From positions 4,154,001 to 4,218,000 of the forward strand of contig NC_007954.1 in assembly GCF_000013765.1 (NCBI RefSeq): a DNA stretch of 64,000 nucleotides. The letters run 5' to 3'. Positions 53,270 through 62,287 of the stretch are shown one piece after another; the stretch's first letter is position 1; the number at the start of each line of letters is the position of its first letter. The notes beneath the pieces are model-generated. The model was not told the DNA's origin, searched no databases, and saw nothing but the letters and a program-made list of their open reading frames with translations. A program made the translations under genes and the position numbers. The DNA is from Shewanella denitrificans OS217 (GTDB lineage: Bacteria > Pseudomonadota > Gammaproteobacteria > Enterobacterales > Shewanellaceae).

Positions 53270-53772
53270 GAAAATTAATGGGTACCGCCCCTCGCCACCC
53301 TGGACTTTGGCTAGACACACCCAGCCAAACTAGCAGCAGCTCACAGGCCATAGCAAGCTTAAGAAGTAGCACCCAAGGCGCCACGGAATTAGGCCAATTA
53401 TGTGCCCAGTTAGCGATATTAAGCCAACAAGGCCAGTGGATTGTATTAATTAATCCCCCTCATACCGCGTATAAACAACAACTCGCTCAAGCGGGTGTCA
53501 GGATGGACCGCATCCTATTAGTTCACGCCAAAGATGAAGTAGAAACCCTGTGGGCGATGGAAAAAGCACTCACAAGTGGTACATCCAGTGCGGTGATTAC
53601 CTGGACAACGCAATTAGATGAGCGTGACAATCGCCGCCTGCAAATCGTCGCTAAGAGTGCACGCGCCATGGGTGTCATCATTGAAGATGTGAACACTCAC
53701 TTACAGCAAAGTATGATGATTAATGCCCAAATGCCACTAAAAACCAATACTCAACTGAGTGCTTTTCATTAA
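53266..53772 (+). CDS. sulA: SulA-like SOS cell-division inhibitor
   Basis: The ATG at 53266, overlapping the lexA TGA and preceded by GGAG, is chosen; 168 residues. A RecA-like core shared by SulA is visible (LSQQGQWIVLINPPHTAYKQ, DRILLVHAKDEVETLWAMEK, ALTSGTSSAVITW). SulA binds FtsZ and blocks septation during the SOS response. The lexA-sulA coupling makes it co-induced with LexA; similarity is moderate, so the call rests partly on context. Confidence 0.85.
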   Translation: MRKLMGTAPRHPGLWLDTPSQTSSSSQAIASLRSSTQGATELGQLCAQLAILSQQGQWIVLINPPHTAYKQQLAQAGVRMDRILLVHAKDEVETLWAMEKALTSGTSSAVITWTTQLDERDNRRLQIVAKSARAMGVIIEDVNTHLQQSMMINAQMPLKTNTQLSAFH

Positions 53773-53793
53773 ATTTTAATGGCATGCATCACT

Positions 53794-53822
53794 AGCCCTG
53801 CGTATCACGCGGGGCTTTTTTA
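53794..53822 (+). terminator. Terminator of lexA-sulA
   Basis: AGCCCTGCG/CGCGGGGCT stem (one G-T pair) followed by six T. Confidence 0.88.
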
Positions 53823-53851
53823 TACCTTTTTTCAGTGAATTAGATTTAAAA

Positions 53852-53865
53852 GTGATCTTGATCAA
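53852..53865 (+). promoter_or_regulatory. Candidate FNR/CRP-type site upstream of coxB
   Basis: GTGATCTTGATCAA matches the FNR consensus at 9 of 10 positions and also fits a CRP half-site pattern. It is about 300 bp before coxB, so its distance from the real promoter is unknown. Confidence 0.4.
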
Positions 53866-54163
53866 TATTTAATCTGCAAGTAATGTAAGCAGTAGATGTT
53901 TGGTAACAAAGCATTTACAAAAATAAAACGTTTCGATTTGGCAGTTAAAAACCGAGTACGAAACGTCAATTAAAGATTGATATTTCTGTCGTAGGCACCA
54001 GGTGTAGCGCACGAGATCACTAAGCCATTTTTTGGCTTTACAACCACCAGGGTGCTTTGAAGTCATCAAGCTTGTTTGGGAACCGAAGAGTTTGCATAGA
54101 GCTGAGACTTACTGTGTGACTCTTCTTTGTAGTTGCTATTGCAATTGGCAGAGGAGAAGTCTT

Positions 54164-55699
54164 GTGAAGCAATGGTTGTATAGTTTAATCGTGGTGCTGC
54201 TAGCACCCCCCTTAGCGGCATCTGAAATGCCGTTGAACATGACTCAAGGTGTGACTGAGATCAGTGGCAAAGTCTACGATCTGCACATGATCATCTTGTA
54301 TATTTGCTGCGTCATTGGCCTGGTGGTCTTTGGTATCATGATTTATTCCATGATTTACCATAGAAAATCCAAAGGTGCGGTGGCAGCCCACTTCCACGAA
54401 AGCACTAAAGTCGAAATCGCTTGGACCGTGGTTCCCTTTATCATTTTGATCGCGATGGCAATTCCTGCCACTACGACCTTGATTGCCATGGAAGATGCCA
54501 GCGATGCCGATCTCACCATCAAGATCACGGGTTCCCAATGGAAATGGCATTACAGCTACTTCGATAAAGATATCGAATTTTATAGCGTTTTGGCTACGCC
54601 AAAGGGCCAAATTGACGGCACTGAAGCCAAGGGCGAGCACTACCTGTTAGAGGTGGATAAGCCCTTAGTCCTGCCCATCAATCGCAAAGTGCGTTTCTTA
54701 ATGACGTCCGATGATGTTATCCATTCTTGGTGGGTGCCCGCTTTTGCAGTTAAGAAAGATGCCAATCCAGGTTTCATCAACGAGGCTTGGACCAGAATTG
54801 ATAAAACTGGCACCTTCCGTGGTCAATGCGCCGAGCTTTGCGGTAAAGATCATGGCTTTATGCCCATAGTGGTTGAAGCCGTAACCGAGGCCGAGTTTGA
54901 TACTTGGCTTGGGGATCAAAAACGCTTAGCCGACGAAGCCGCCGCTATTGCCAAAGCCGCCCTTAGCGAAACCTTGCCGATTGAGGAATTAATGGCACGA
55001 GGCGAGCAAGTCTATATGGCTAACTGCGCCGCTTGCCACCAACCCAATGGCGCTGGTCTGCCTGGAGCCTTCCCTTCCCTCATCAAGAGTCCGCTTATTA
55101 ATGGACCTGTGATGGATCACATCAATATTGTTGTCAATGGCAAAGCGGGCACCGCCATGCAAGCCTTTGGTAAGCAATTAACGGCTAAAGACGTTGCCGC
55201 CGTAGTGACCTATGAGCGTAATGCTTGGGGTAATGACTCAGGAGATGCGGTACAAGCTGCTGATGTGAATGCCTTAAATTCAGCGGCCAGCGCGCCAACT
55301 GAAGCCATTGAGACTCAAGTAGAAGTGCCTGCGGACGTTGTGACTGCTGTTGAGGCGGAAGTTGAAGCAGCGCCAGACTTAAGCCCTAAAAGCCTGGAAG
55401 AGCACATGGCACAAGGTGAGCAAGTCTATATGACCTATTGCGCCGCCTGCCATCAACCTACGGGTGCTGGCATACCAGGGGCATTCCCATCACTTATCGG
55501 CAGTCCCATTATCAAAGGGGATGTTTCTGCCCACATAGACATAGTGAAAAATGGCAAGCCTGGTACGGCAATGCAGGGCTTTGGCAAGCAACTGAGCCCA
55601 CAGCAACTGGCCGCCATTGTGACCTATGAGCGTAACGCTTGGGGTAATAACAGTGGTGATGTCGTACAGGCAACTGATGTTGTCAGTCAAGGACAGTAG
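54164..55699 (+). CDS. coxB: Cytochrome c oxidase subunit II with two fused cytochrome c domains (caa3 type)
   Basis: The start is the GTG at 54164 (VKQWLYSLIVVLL) with GAGGAGAA upstream; the frame is open further up without a signal. 511 residues: signal peptide, two transmembrane helices, the CuA domain with DVIHSWWVPAF and CAELCGKDHGFM, then two c-type heme domains, CAACH at 288-292 and again at 426-430, each with a downstream GTAMQ methionine ligand. The two heme domains are near copies. Subunit II receives electrons, here through attached hemes, and passes them to CuA. First gene of the cox operon. Confidence 0.95.
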   Translation: MKQWLYSLIVVLLAPPLAASEMPLNMTQGVTEISGKVYDLHMIILYICCVIGLVVFGIMIYSMIYHRKSKGAVAAHFHESTKVEIAWTVVPFIILIAMAIPATTTLIAMEDASDADLTIKITGSQWKWHYSYFDKDIEFYSVLATPKGQIDGTEAKGEHYLLEVDKPLVLPINRKVRFLMTSDDVIHSWWVPAFAVKKDANPGFINEAWTRIDKTGTFRGQCAELCGKDHGFMPIVVEAVTEAEFDTWLGDQKRLADEAAAIAKAALSETLPIEELMARGEQVYMANCAACHQPNGAGLPGAFPSLIKSPLINGPVMDHINIVVNGKAGTAMQAFGKQLTAKDVAAVVTYERNAWGNDSGDAVQAADVNALNSAASAPTEAIETQVEVPADVVTAVEAEVEAAPDLSPKSLEEHMAQGEQVYMTYCAACHQPTGAGIPGAFPSLIGSPIIKGDVSAHIDIVKNGKPGTAMQGFGKQLSPQQLAAIVTYERNAWGNNSGDVVQATDVVSQGQ

Positions 55700-55708
55700 G
55701 AGATAACT

Positions 55709-57316
55709 ATGAGCACTATGACGCAAGATACTGCGGCACAAGATACTGCCGCCACTGATGATCATCACCATGATGAACGCCCGAGCGGTTTAATGCGCTG
55801 GGTGTTAACCACCAACCATAAAGACATAGGAACCTTGTACCTCTGGTTCAGTTTCATCATGTTTTTAACCGGTGGCGCCATGGCCATGGTGATCCGCGCC
55901 GAATTATTTCAGCCTGGATTACAATTAGTCGAACCTAACTTCTTTAACCAGATGACCACAGTGCACGGACTCATCATGGTGTTTGGCGCCGTTATGCCAG
56001 CCTTTACCGGGCTGGCCAACTGGCTGATCCCCATGATGATAGGCGCGCCAGATATGGCACTGCCTAGGATGAATAACTGGAGTTTCTGGATTTTACCCTT
56101 CGCGTTTTCCATGCTGTTGGGGTCATTATTCATGGAAGGCGGCGGGCCTAACTTCGGTTGGACCTTCTACGCGCCACTTTCCACCACCTATAGCCCAGAT
56201 ACCACAGCCCTGTTTGTGTTCTCTGTGCACATGATGGGCATAAGCTCAATCATGGGTGCGATTAACGTGATTGTGACTATCGTCAACTTACGTGCACCTG
56301 GCATGACCTGGATGAAACTGCCACTATTCGTGTGGACTTGGTTAATCACGGCATTCTTACTGATAGCTGTAATGCCAGTGCTTGCGGGCGCGGTCACCAT
56401 GGTATTAACAGATAAATACTTCGGCACTAGCTTTTTCGATGCCGCTGGCGGCGGCGACCCTGTGATGTTCCAGCATATTTTCTGGTTCTTCGGTCACCCC
56501 GAAGTCTACATCATGATTTTACCTTCCTTCGGTATCGTCTCGGCCATAGTACCGACCTTTAGTCGTAAGAAACTCTTTGGTTACTCGTCCATGGTGTATG
56601 CCACGGCCAGTATCGCCATCTTGTCATTCTTGGTGTGGGCACACCACATGTTCACCACAGGTATGCCGGTATTTGCCGAGCTGTTTTTCATGTATTGCAC
56701 CATGTTAATCGCCGTCCCCACTGGAGTTAAGGTATTTAACTGGGTGGCCACCATGTGGCGTGGCTCGATCACCTTCGAGACTCCCATGTTGTTTGCGGTG
56801 GCCTTTATTATTCTGTTCACCATTGGCGGTTTCTCTGGCTTGATGCTGGCCATCACACCAGCGGATTTCCAATATCACGATACCTATTTCGTGGTGGCGC
56901 ATTTCCATTACGTGCTGGTGACAGGGGCCATTTTCTCTATCATGGCGGCGGCTTATTACTGGCTGCCTAAATGGACCGGCCACATGTATGACGAAAACTT
57001 AGGCCGCTGGCATTTCTGGTGTTCGGTGATTTCGGTCAACGTCTTGTTCTTCCCTATGCATTTCTTAGGCTTAGCGGGCATGCCAAGACGTATCCCTGAT
57101 TACGCGGTGCAATTTGCCGACATCAATCAAATTGTCTCTATTGGTGGTTTCGCCTTTGGTTTGTCACAGTTTATTTTCTTAGCCGTGGTAATTAAGTGCA
57201 TCAAGGGCGGCGAAAAAGCAGCAGACAAGCCATGGGAAGGAGCGGAAGGCTTAGAGTGGACCATTCCAAGTCCTGCGCCTTATCACTCATTCACCACACC
57301 ACCTGAGGTGAAATGA
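55709..57316 (+). CDS. coxA: Cytochrome c oxidase subunit I
   Basis: 535 residues, twelve transmembrane helices. Heme a and a3-CuB ligands are in TTVHGLIMVFG, FGHPEVYIMILP (His-Glu-Tyr with the cross-linked Tyr), AHHMFTTG and HFHYVLVTG. It reduces O2 to water and pumps protons. AGGAG precedes the ATG nine bases after coxB; the Cox11 gene starts one base after its stop. Confidence 0.97.
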   Translation: MSTMTQDTAAQDTAATDDHHHDERPSGLMRWVLTTNHKDIGTLYLWFSFIMFLTGGAMAMVIRAELFQPGLQLVEPNFFNQMTTVHGLIMVFGAVMPAFTGLANWLIPMMIGAPDMALPRMNNWSFWILPFAFSMLLGSLFMEGGGPNFGWTFYAPLSTTYSPDTTALFVFSVHMMGISSIMGAINVIVTIVNLRAPGMTWMKLPLFVWTWLITAFLLIAVMPVLAGAVTMVLTDKYFGTSFFDAAGGGDPVMFQHIFWFFGHPEVYIMILPSFGIVSAIVPTFSRKKLFGYSSMVYATASIAILSFLVWAHHMFTTGMPVFAELFFMYCTMLIAVPTGVKVFNWVATMWRGSITFETPMLFAVAFIILFTIGGFSGLMLAITPADFQYHDTYFVVAHFHYVLVTGAIFSIMAAAYYWLPKWTGHMYDENLGRWHFWCSVISVNVLFFPMHFLGLAGMPRRIPDYAVQFADINQIVSIGGFAFGLSQFIFLAVVIKCIKGGEKAADKPWEGAEGLEWTIPSPAPYHSFTTPPEVK

Positions 57317-57317
57317 T

Positions 57318-57881
57318 ATGGCCGCGCCAAGCAAGTCTAATCGCAAACTGTTAAGCATATTGATCTTGAGTTCAGTGGCTATGTTTGGATTTGGCTTCGC
57401 CTTGGTGCCCTTATATGACGTCTTGTGTGATGCCTTGGGGATCAATGGTAAGCCCCAAGGCACAGCCAGCCGTTATGAGGCCGTGGTTATCGACAAAGAC
57501 CGCACTGTAAATATTGAATTTATTGCGCAAATTCAACCAGGTATGGCTTGGGAGTTCACCCCAAAGGTGAATCGACTTAAGGTTCATCCTGGCGAGTTAG
57601 TTCGTACGCATTTTTTAGCCAAAAACCTCTCCACGGTTGACACTGTAGGGCAAGCTATCCCTTCTGTGTCACCGGGACAAGGGGCGGCATACTTCAATAA
57701 AACAGAATGTTTTTGTTTTAACCAGCAGCCTTTAGGGGCATTAGCCAATGCCGAATTGCCGCTGATTTTTTACGTGGACCCTGATTTGCCTGAGTCCATC
57801 AATACTCTGACTCTCTCGTACACTCTCTATGACATCACCAATAGACAGGTGAGCACCATAGAGCAAGGAGCAGCAAAATGA
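57318..57881 (+). CDS. ctaG: Cytochrome c oxidase assembly protein CtaG/Cox11
   Basis: 187 residues: one N-terminal membrane helix and a periplasmic immunoglobulin-like domain. The Cu(I)-binding motif is CFCFNQQ in FNKTECFCFNQQPLG. It inserts CuB into subunit I. Tight operon spacing: one base after coxA and a four-base overlap with coxC. Confidence 0.95.
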   Translation: MAAPSKSNRKLLSILILSSVAMFGFGFALVPLYDVLCDALGINGKPQGTASRYEAVVIDKDRTVNIEFIAQIQPGMAWEFTPKVNRLKVHPGELVRTHFLAKNLSTVDTVGQAIPSVSPGQGAAYFNKTECFCFNQQPLGALANAELPLIFYVDPDLPESINTLTLSYTLYDITNRQVSTIEQGAAK

Positions 57882-58753
57882 CAAAACATCAATCCTATTA
57901 CGTGCCAGCCCAAAGTGCTTGGCCGATTATAGGCGCCATAGGGCTGTTTTTAATCGCCTTCGGTGCAGGTAACTATGTACAACAATTATCCAGTGAAGCT
58001 AGTGGCCCTGGTGGCTATCTGCTGATAGCAGGACTCGCCATTATTATCTTTATGATTTTCGGTTGGTTTAGAACCGTCATTGAAGAGTCCATGTCGGGGC
58101 TGTATTCACCGCAGATGGACAGATCATTCAGACAAGGCATGAGCTGGTTTATTTTCTCAGAGATCATGTTCTTCGGGGCATTTTTTGGCGCACTCTTCTA
58201 CGCCAGAATGCTGTCTGTACCTTGGCTTGGCGGCGCATCGAACAACGCCATGACTCACCAAGTATTATGGCCGACCTTCGAAGCGATTTGGCCGCTGGTC
58301 ACCACGCCAGATGGCACTAAAACAGAAGCCATGGGTTGGAATGGTCTGCCGCTTATCAACACCATCTTACTGCTGACCTCCTCAGTTACTCTGCATTTTG
58401 CTCACGTGAGTTTAGAGAAATCTAAACGCAGTGCTATCGGTCTGTGGTTAGGGTTAACCATTATTCTGGGTATCGCCTTCTTGGTGCTACAGGTAGAAGA
58501 ATACACCCATGCCTATCAAGAAATGGGGCTGACATTGGCCTCTGGCATTTACGGTAACACCTTCTTCTTACTGACCGGATTCCATGGCATGCACGTCACC
58601 TTAGGCACAGTGTTTTTGATTGTGTTGTTTGTGCGGGTATTGAAGGGGCATTTCAGCCCGGATAAGCATTTCGCTTTCCAGGCGGGTAGCTGGTATTGGC
58701 ATTTCGTTGATGTGGTGTGGTTGTGCTTATTCTTATTTGTTTACGTGCTTTAA
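57878..58753 (+). CDS. coxC: Cytochrome c oxidase subunit III
   Basis: 291 residues with seven transmembrane helices; WFIFSEIMFFGAFFGALFYAR, the conserved Glu in VLQVEEYTHA and the closing WYWHFVDVVWLCLF are standard. It stabilises the oxidase core and supports proton uptake. Overlaps ctaG by four bases. Confidence 0.96.
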   Translation: MTKHQSYYVPAQSAWPIIGAIGLFLIAFGAGNYVQQLSSEASGPGGYLLIAGLAIIIFMIFGWFRTVIEESMSGLYSPQMDRSFRQGMSWFIFSEIMFFGAFFGALFYARMLSVPWLGGASNNAMTHQVLWPTFEAIWPLVTTPDGTKTEAMGWNGLPLINTILLLTSSVTLHFAHVSLEKSKRSAIGLWLGLTIILGIAFLVLQVEEYTHAYQEMGLTLASGIYGNTFFLLTGFHGMHVTLGTVFLIVLFVRVLKGHFSPDKHFAFQAGSWYWHFVDVVWLCLFLFVYVL

Positions 58754-58772
58754 GGCTAACACCTGTTGAGCA

Positions 58773-58991
58773 TTAATATGGACGGGGGTTAGGCTCGACA
58801 ATACCTAGCCCCAACGCCACCAGCAATAACAGCACCACCAACACTGAGAGCAGTACCCGCCGGCCAAGGTAATGGCTCATGGGCTGGGTCTGCTCACCTT
58901 TAACCATAATAATTAAGGCTTTAGCTAGATTAAAAATAATGAACACAAGCAGTAACACTAAGGTGATTTTAAATATGACTAGGCTATTCAC
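58773..58991 (-). CDS. DUF2909 twin-helix membrane protein
   Basis: A GTG at 58991 with AAAGGAAT upstream gives 72 residues: two transmembrane helices separated by a short basic loop (VKGEQTQPMSHYLGRR). DUF2909 genes of this kind are commonly found opposite SURF1 in cox operons of gammaproteobacteria; the role is unknown, probably in oxidase assembly. It is antisense to the operon, and its 5' end overlaps the 5' end of the SURF1 gene by 17 bp. A longer frame (to 59072) exists but runs deep into SURF1. Confidence 0.75.
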   Translation of the reverse strand: MNSLVIFKITLVLLLVFIIFNLAKALIIMVKGEQTQPMSHYLGRRVLLSVLVVLLLLVALGLGIVEPNPRPY

Positions 58992-59766
58992 AGAGATTCC
59001 TTTTCGAATGGTGAGCTGGGCTAATCTATTCTTACTGTGTGTCACTGTGAGTGTGTTTTTGCTTTTGGTCAAGCTTGGCGTGTGGCAATATCAAAAAGGG
59101 GAGCAAAAGTCCTTGTGGCAAGCGAGCCTAGTTCAGAGACAAAATGCCGCACCGTTAAATTTGGCGCAGTTATTGGCGCAAACTCCTCAAGATGAACTCA
59201 CAGGGTTTAACTTGAGTGTCCAAGCCCAGCCAGTCCCTGTACCAATTTTATTGCTAGATAACCAAGTTTATCAAGGTCAAGTGGGCTACTTAGCCATGCA
59301 AGTGTTTGAGATAAGCCAAGGATCATTAAGCGGCCTTGAAGGCCATCAAGGGGATGATACCCCTGCTTGGATCTTAGTTGAACTCGGCTTTATTGGCGCC
59401 AACAAGGACAGGCGCATACTACCAAAGATAACGCCGTTACCTCAGCGCTCAGAAGCCTATCAACTCACGGGACGAGTCTACCAAAAACAAATTAACCCCA
59501 TGAGTGATGAGCTTTATGCTGAAACGGGGGACCCGCTGCGGTTTCAGAATTTAAATTTACCGGCCTTGGAACAATTGCTGGCACTTAAGCTAGTGCCCGT
59601 GGTGTTACAAGCCAAAGATATCAGTGCGTTACCTCAACCATGGCAACCTGTGCCTATGCCTGCCAAGAAACATTTTGGCTATGCCTTGCAATGGTTCACT
59701 ATGGCTTCGGTATTTGCGCTAATGCTGTTATGGTTAGTCTATAAAAGATTGAAAAAACAACAATAA
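58975..59766 (+). CDS. SURF1 family cytochrome oxidase biogenesis protein
   Basis: The ATG at 58975 (MTRLFTEIPFRMVSW) with AAGGTG upstream; 263 residues. N- and C-terminal transmembrane helices bracket a periplasmic domain; the SURF1 signature LGVWQYQKGEQK follows helix 1, and the second helix lies near FGYALQWFTMASVFA. It assists heme a insertion into subunit I. Confidence 0.88.
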   Translation: MTRLFTEIPFRMVSWANLFLLCVTVSVFLLLVKLGVWQYQKGEQKSLWQASLVQRQNAAPLNLAQLLAQTPQDELTGFNLSVQAQPVPVPILLLDNQVYQGQVGYLAMQVFEISQGSLSGLEGHQGDDTPAWILVELGFIGANKDRRILPKITPLPQRSEAYQLTGRVYQKQINPMSDELYAETGDPLRFQNLNLPALEQLLALKLVPVVLQAKDISALPQPWQPVPMPAKKHFGYALQWFTMASVFALMLLWLVYKRLKKQQ

Positions 59767-59793
59767 CAACTCAATGAGAACAGAGGAGATGGA

Positions 59794-60384
59794 ATGAACT
59801 CCCACACCCCAATCGCAACTGCGACAACGGTAACAAAAACGGTCACTAAAAAACGTCCTAAAGCGTTATTTGTGCTTATCTTGGTATTTGTACTGCCTGT
59901 GGCCTTGGCAAAATTAGTCTTAAGCCTAAATTTGTACCAAGGCGGCGCCACCAATCAGGGTGAGCTATTAACTGGCGATATCAGCTATCAATCCCTGACT
60001 CAAGCCAACCCTAAGCCGCACTCTTGGCAAATCCTCTATTTACTCCCCAGTCATTGCGGCAGTCAATGCCAAGACAGACTCTATATCCTACAGCAGAGTC
60101 ATATTGCCCTGGGGCAAGTGAAGAATCGTGTCGCGCCCATCATCATAGTGCAATCCAACAGTGATGTGAGTGCCTTAGATAAGCTTGAGCTTAACTACAG
60201 CACTATGACTGCCAACACTCAACTAGCAAGCCTGCTGGTTGAGCAACAGATGATCATCGTCGACCCCTTAGGTAATCTCGTGATGCGCTATGACGGCATT
60301 AGCGGCCGCGACGCCAATATCTCCCAAGGCAAGGCCATGCTTGCTGATCTGCGTAAGATGCTCAAATTGTCGAGGGTAGGCTAA
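59794..60384 (+). CDS. Membrane-anchored thioredoxin-like cox-operon protein
   Basis: 196 residues: a Thr-rich cytosolic tail, one transmembrane helix (LFVLILVFVLPVALA, about residues 25-45) and a periplasmic domain with a CxxxC motif (SHCGSQCQDRLY) and a SCO-like end (IIVDPLGNLVMRYDG). It looks like a divergent SCO/thioredoxin-fold assembly factor, perhaps a thiol or copper carrier for CuA. GAGGAGATG-type ribosome binding site; four or fewer bases from ctaA. No named family assigned. Confidence 0.75.
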   Translation: MNSHTPIATATTVTKTVTKKRPKALFVLILVFVLPVALAKLVLSLNLYQGGATNQGELLTGDISYQSLTQANPKPHSWQILYLLPSHCGSQCQDRLYILQQSHIALGQVKNRVAPIIIVQSNSDVSALDKLELNYSTMTANTQLASLLVEQQMIIVDPLGNLVMRYDGISGRDANISQGKAMLADLRKMLKLSRVG

Positions 60385-61364
60385 TGAGATTGCAATCCCT
60401 ACTCAAGATCACCTTAGTCTTTACTTTAATGGTGATTTTAATGGGCGCATACACTCGGCTTTCTGACGCTGGCCTTGGCTGCCCAGACTGGCCGGGATGT
60501 TATGGTCACTTAACTGTGCCTGATGAAGCCCATGAACTGAGCAAGGTGGAGATAAGCTTCCCCGAGCACACTGTAGAGCCGGAAAAAGCCTGGCTTGAGA
60601 TGATCCACAGATACATAGCCGGCACTTTAGGCTTATTAGTGCTAGGCATTTTAATCTTGTGCTTACGCAGCCAAGATACCCCTAAGCGGCTACCTATCTT
60701 TATTTCGATATTAATCCTGTTTCAAGCAGCCCTTGGGATGTGGACTGTCACCATGAAGCTCATGCCCATAGTGGTGATGTCGCACTTAATTGGTGGCTTT
60801 ACCCTGTTTGCCTTGTTGCTACTGCTGTATTTACGCACTGGGGCCTTTAGGATCCCAGGTGGTGACAGCAAAGCAAGAGCCCTATTGCCACTGGCGTTAA
60901 TTGGCCTTGGAGTATTAATCGTCCAAATCATGCTCGGCGGCTGGACGTCATCTAACTATGCCGCCCTCGCCTGTACCCAACTGCCCCTATGTGAAGGCAA
61001 CTGGTTTGATAATCTGCGCTTTGCCGATGCCTTCTCACCGTTTCAGGGGCAACACCCAAGTTTTGAATATGGGGTGCTCGACTATGCGACGCGAATGACC
61101 ATACATGTCAGCCATAGAATATGGGGGCTAGTCACGGCGCTGACCTTACTCTGGCTTGCGTTCAAATTATTCAGCGCTCAGTCACAAGTGATGCGCAACA
61201 GCGCCTACTTGCTGGTTGTTTTAGTGTTAGTGCAAATCGGGCTTGGCATATCGAATGTGGTGATGCATTTACCCTTAGGTATTGCCGTGTCTCACAACGG
61301 CGGTGCAGCACTGCTGTTACTGAACTTAGTTTTTATTAATTACGCCCTGTGGCGTAAAGCATAG
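60384..61364 (+). CDS. ctaA: Heme A synthase (COX15/CtaA)
   Basis: 326 residues, eight transmembrane helices. CtaA features: TRLSDAGLGCPDWPGCYGH, heme-ligand histidines in EMIHRYIAG, VVMSHLIGG, HVSHRIWG and VSHNGGAALL. It oxidises heme O to heme A for the oxidase. Its ATG overlaps the preceding stop by one base. Confidence 0.95.
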   Translation: MRLQSLLKITLVFTLMVILMGAYTRLSDAGLGCPDWPGCYGHLTVPDEAHELSKVEISFPEHTVEPEKAWLEMIHRYIAGTLGLLVLGILILCLRSQDTPKRLPIFISILILFQAALGMWTVTMKLMPIVVMSHLIGGFTLFALLLLLYLRTGAFRIPGGDSKARALLPLALIGLGVLIVQIMLGGWTSSNYAALACTQLPLCEGNWFDNLRFADAFSPFQGQHPSFEYGVLDYATRMTIHVSHRIWGLVTALTLLWLAFKLFSAQSQVMRNSAYLLVVLVLVQIGLGISNVVMHLPLGIAVSHNGGAALLLLNLVFINYALWRKA

Positions 61365-61377
61365 CGAGGACGCAACC

Positions 61378-62283
61378 ATGGCTAAACCTCTTATCATTCC
61401 AGCCCAAAGCATGAGTTTCTCGCTATCTTGGCGTGATTACTTCGAAATGACCAAGCCCAAGGTGGTCGCTTTGATGCTACTGACAGTGTTAGTGGGCATG
61501 TGTTTGGCCCTGCCGGGCGCAGTGCCCTTGCAACCTTTAGTCTTTGGCATGCTGGGCATTGCCATGATGGCAGGTTCGGCCGCGGCCTTTAACCATCTTA
61601 TCGATCGCCGCATCGATGGCTTGATGGCACGCACCTATAATCGCCCGCTGCCCAAGGGAAAGTTATCGGTCAACAAGGCCTTTAGTTTTGCCTTCTCACT
61701 CGGGGTACTGGGTTTTGTGCTGCTGTATTGGTGGGTGAACCCACTAACAGCTTGGCTCACCTTTGCCAGTTTAATCGGCTATGCCGTGGTCTATACCGCC
61801 TATTTAAAACGCGCAACCCCGCAAAATATCGTCATCGGCGGTCTTGCGGGCGCCATGCCGCCACTACTTGGCTGGACTGCGGTCACCAATGAATTACACG
61901 GTAATGCGCTATTGTTAGTGATCATCATTTTCACTTGGACGCCGCCCCATTTCTGGGCGCTGGCCATCCACAGAAAAGCCGAATACGCCAAAGTAGACAT
62001 CCCCATGCTACCTGTGACTCATGGAGTGGAATTCACTAAGACCTGCATCTTGCTGTACACTTTCCTGCTAGCACTCGCCTGTTTGTTGCCTGTGCTTGTG
62101 GGCATGTCAGGCCCTGTGTATTTAGTGGGCTCGAGCATCTTAAGTTGCGGCTTTATCTATAAGGCGTGGCAGCTTAAATACCAAGATGAGCCAGGGCTTG
62201 CGATGAAGGTATTTAAGTTCTCCATCTATCATTTAATGCTGTTATTTGTCGTCTTATTGGTCGATCATTACTTATGGGGTTAA
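61378..62283 (+). CDS. ctaB: Protoheme IX farnesyltransferase (heme O synthase)
   Basis: 301 residues, nine hydrophobic helices. UbiA-superfamily Asp-rich motifs: NHLIDRRIDGLMARTYNRPLP, and the second in RKAEYAKVDIPMLPV with FTWTPPHFWALA. It farnesylates heme B to heme O, the substrate for CtaA. GAGGA precedes the ATG. Confidence 0.95.
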   Translation: MAKPLIIPAQSMSFSLSWRDYFEMTKPKVVALMLLTVLVGMCLALPGAVPLQPLVFGMLGIAMMAGSAAAFNHLIDRRIDGLMARTYNRPLPKGKLSVNKAFSFAFSLGVLGFVLLYWWVNPLTAWLTFASLIGYAVVYTAYLKRATPQNIVIGGLAGAMPPLLGWTAVTNELHGNALLLVIIIFTWTPPHFWALAIHRKAEYAKVDIPMLPVTHGVEFTKTCILLYTFLLALACLLPVLVGMSGPVYLVGSSILSCGFIYKAWQLKYQDEPGLAMKVFKFSIYHLMLLFVVLLVDHYLWG

Positions 62284-62287
62284 TCAA

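Noticed and set aside
54022..54038. AAGCCA-TTTTT-TGGCTT hairpin before coxB
   Set aside because: A 6-bp stem is too short to support as a regulatory element.
54032..54163. 44-residue N-terminal extension of CoxB
   Set aside because: No ribosome binding site at 54032, and the GTG at 54164 with GAGGAGAA begins a normal signal peptide.
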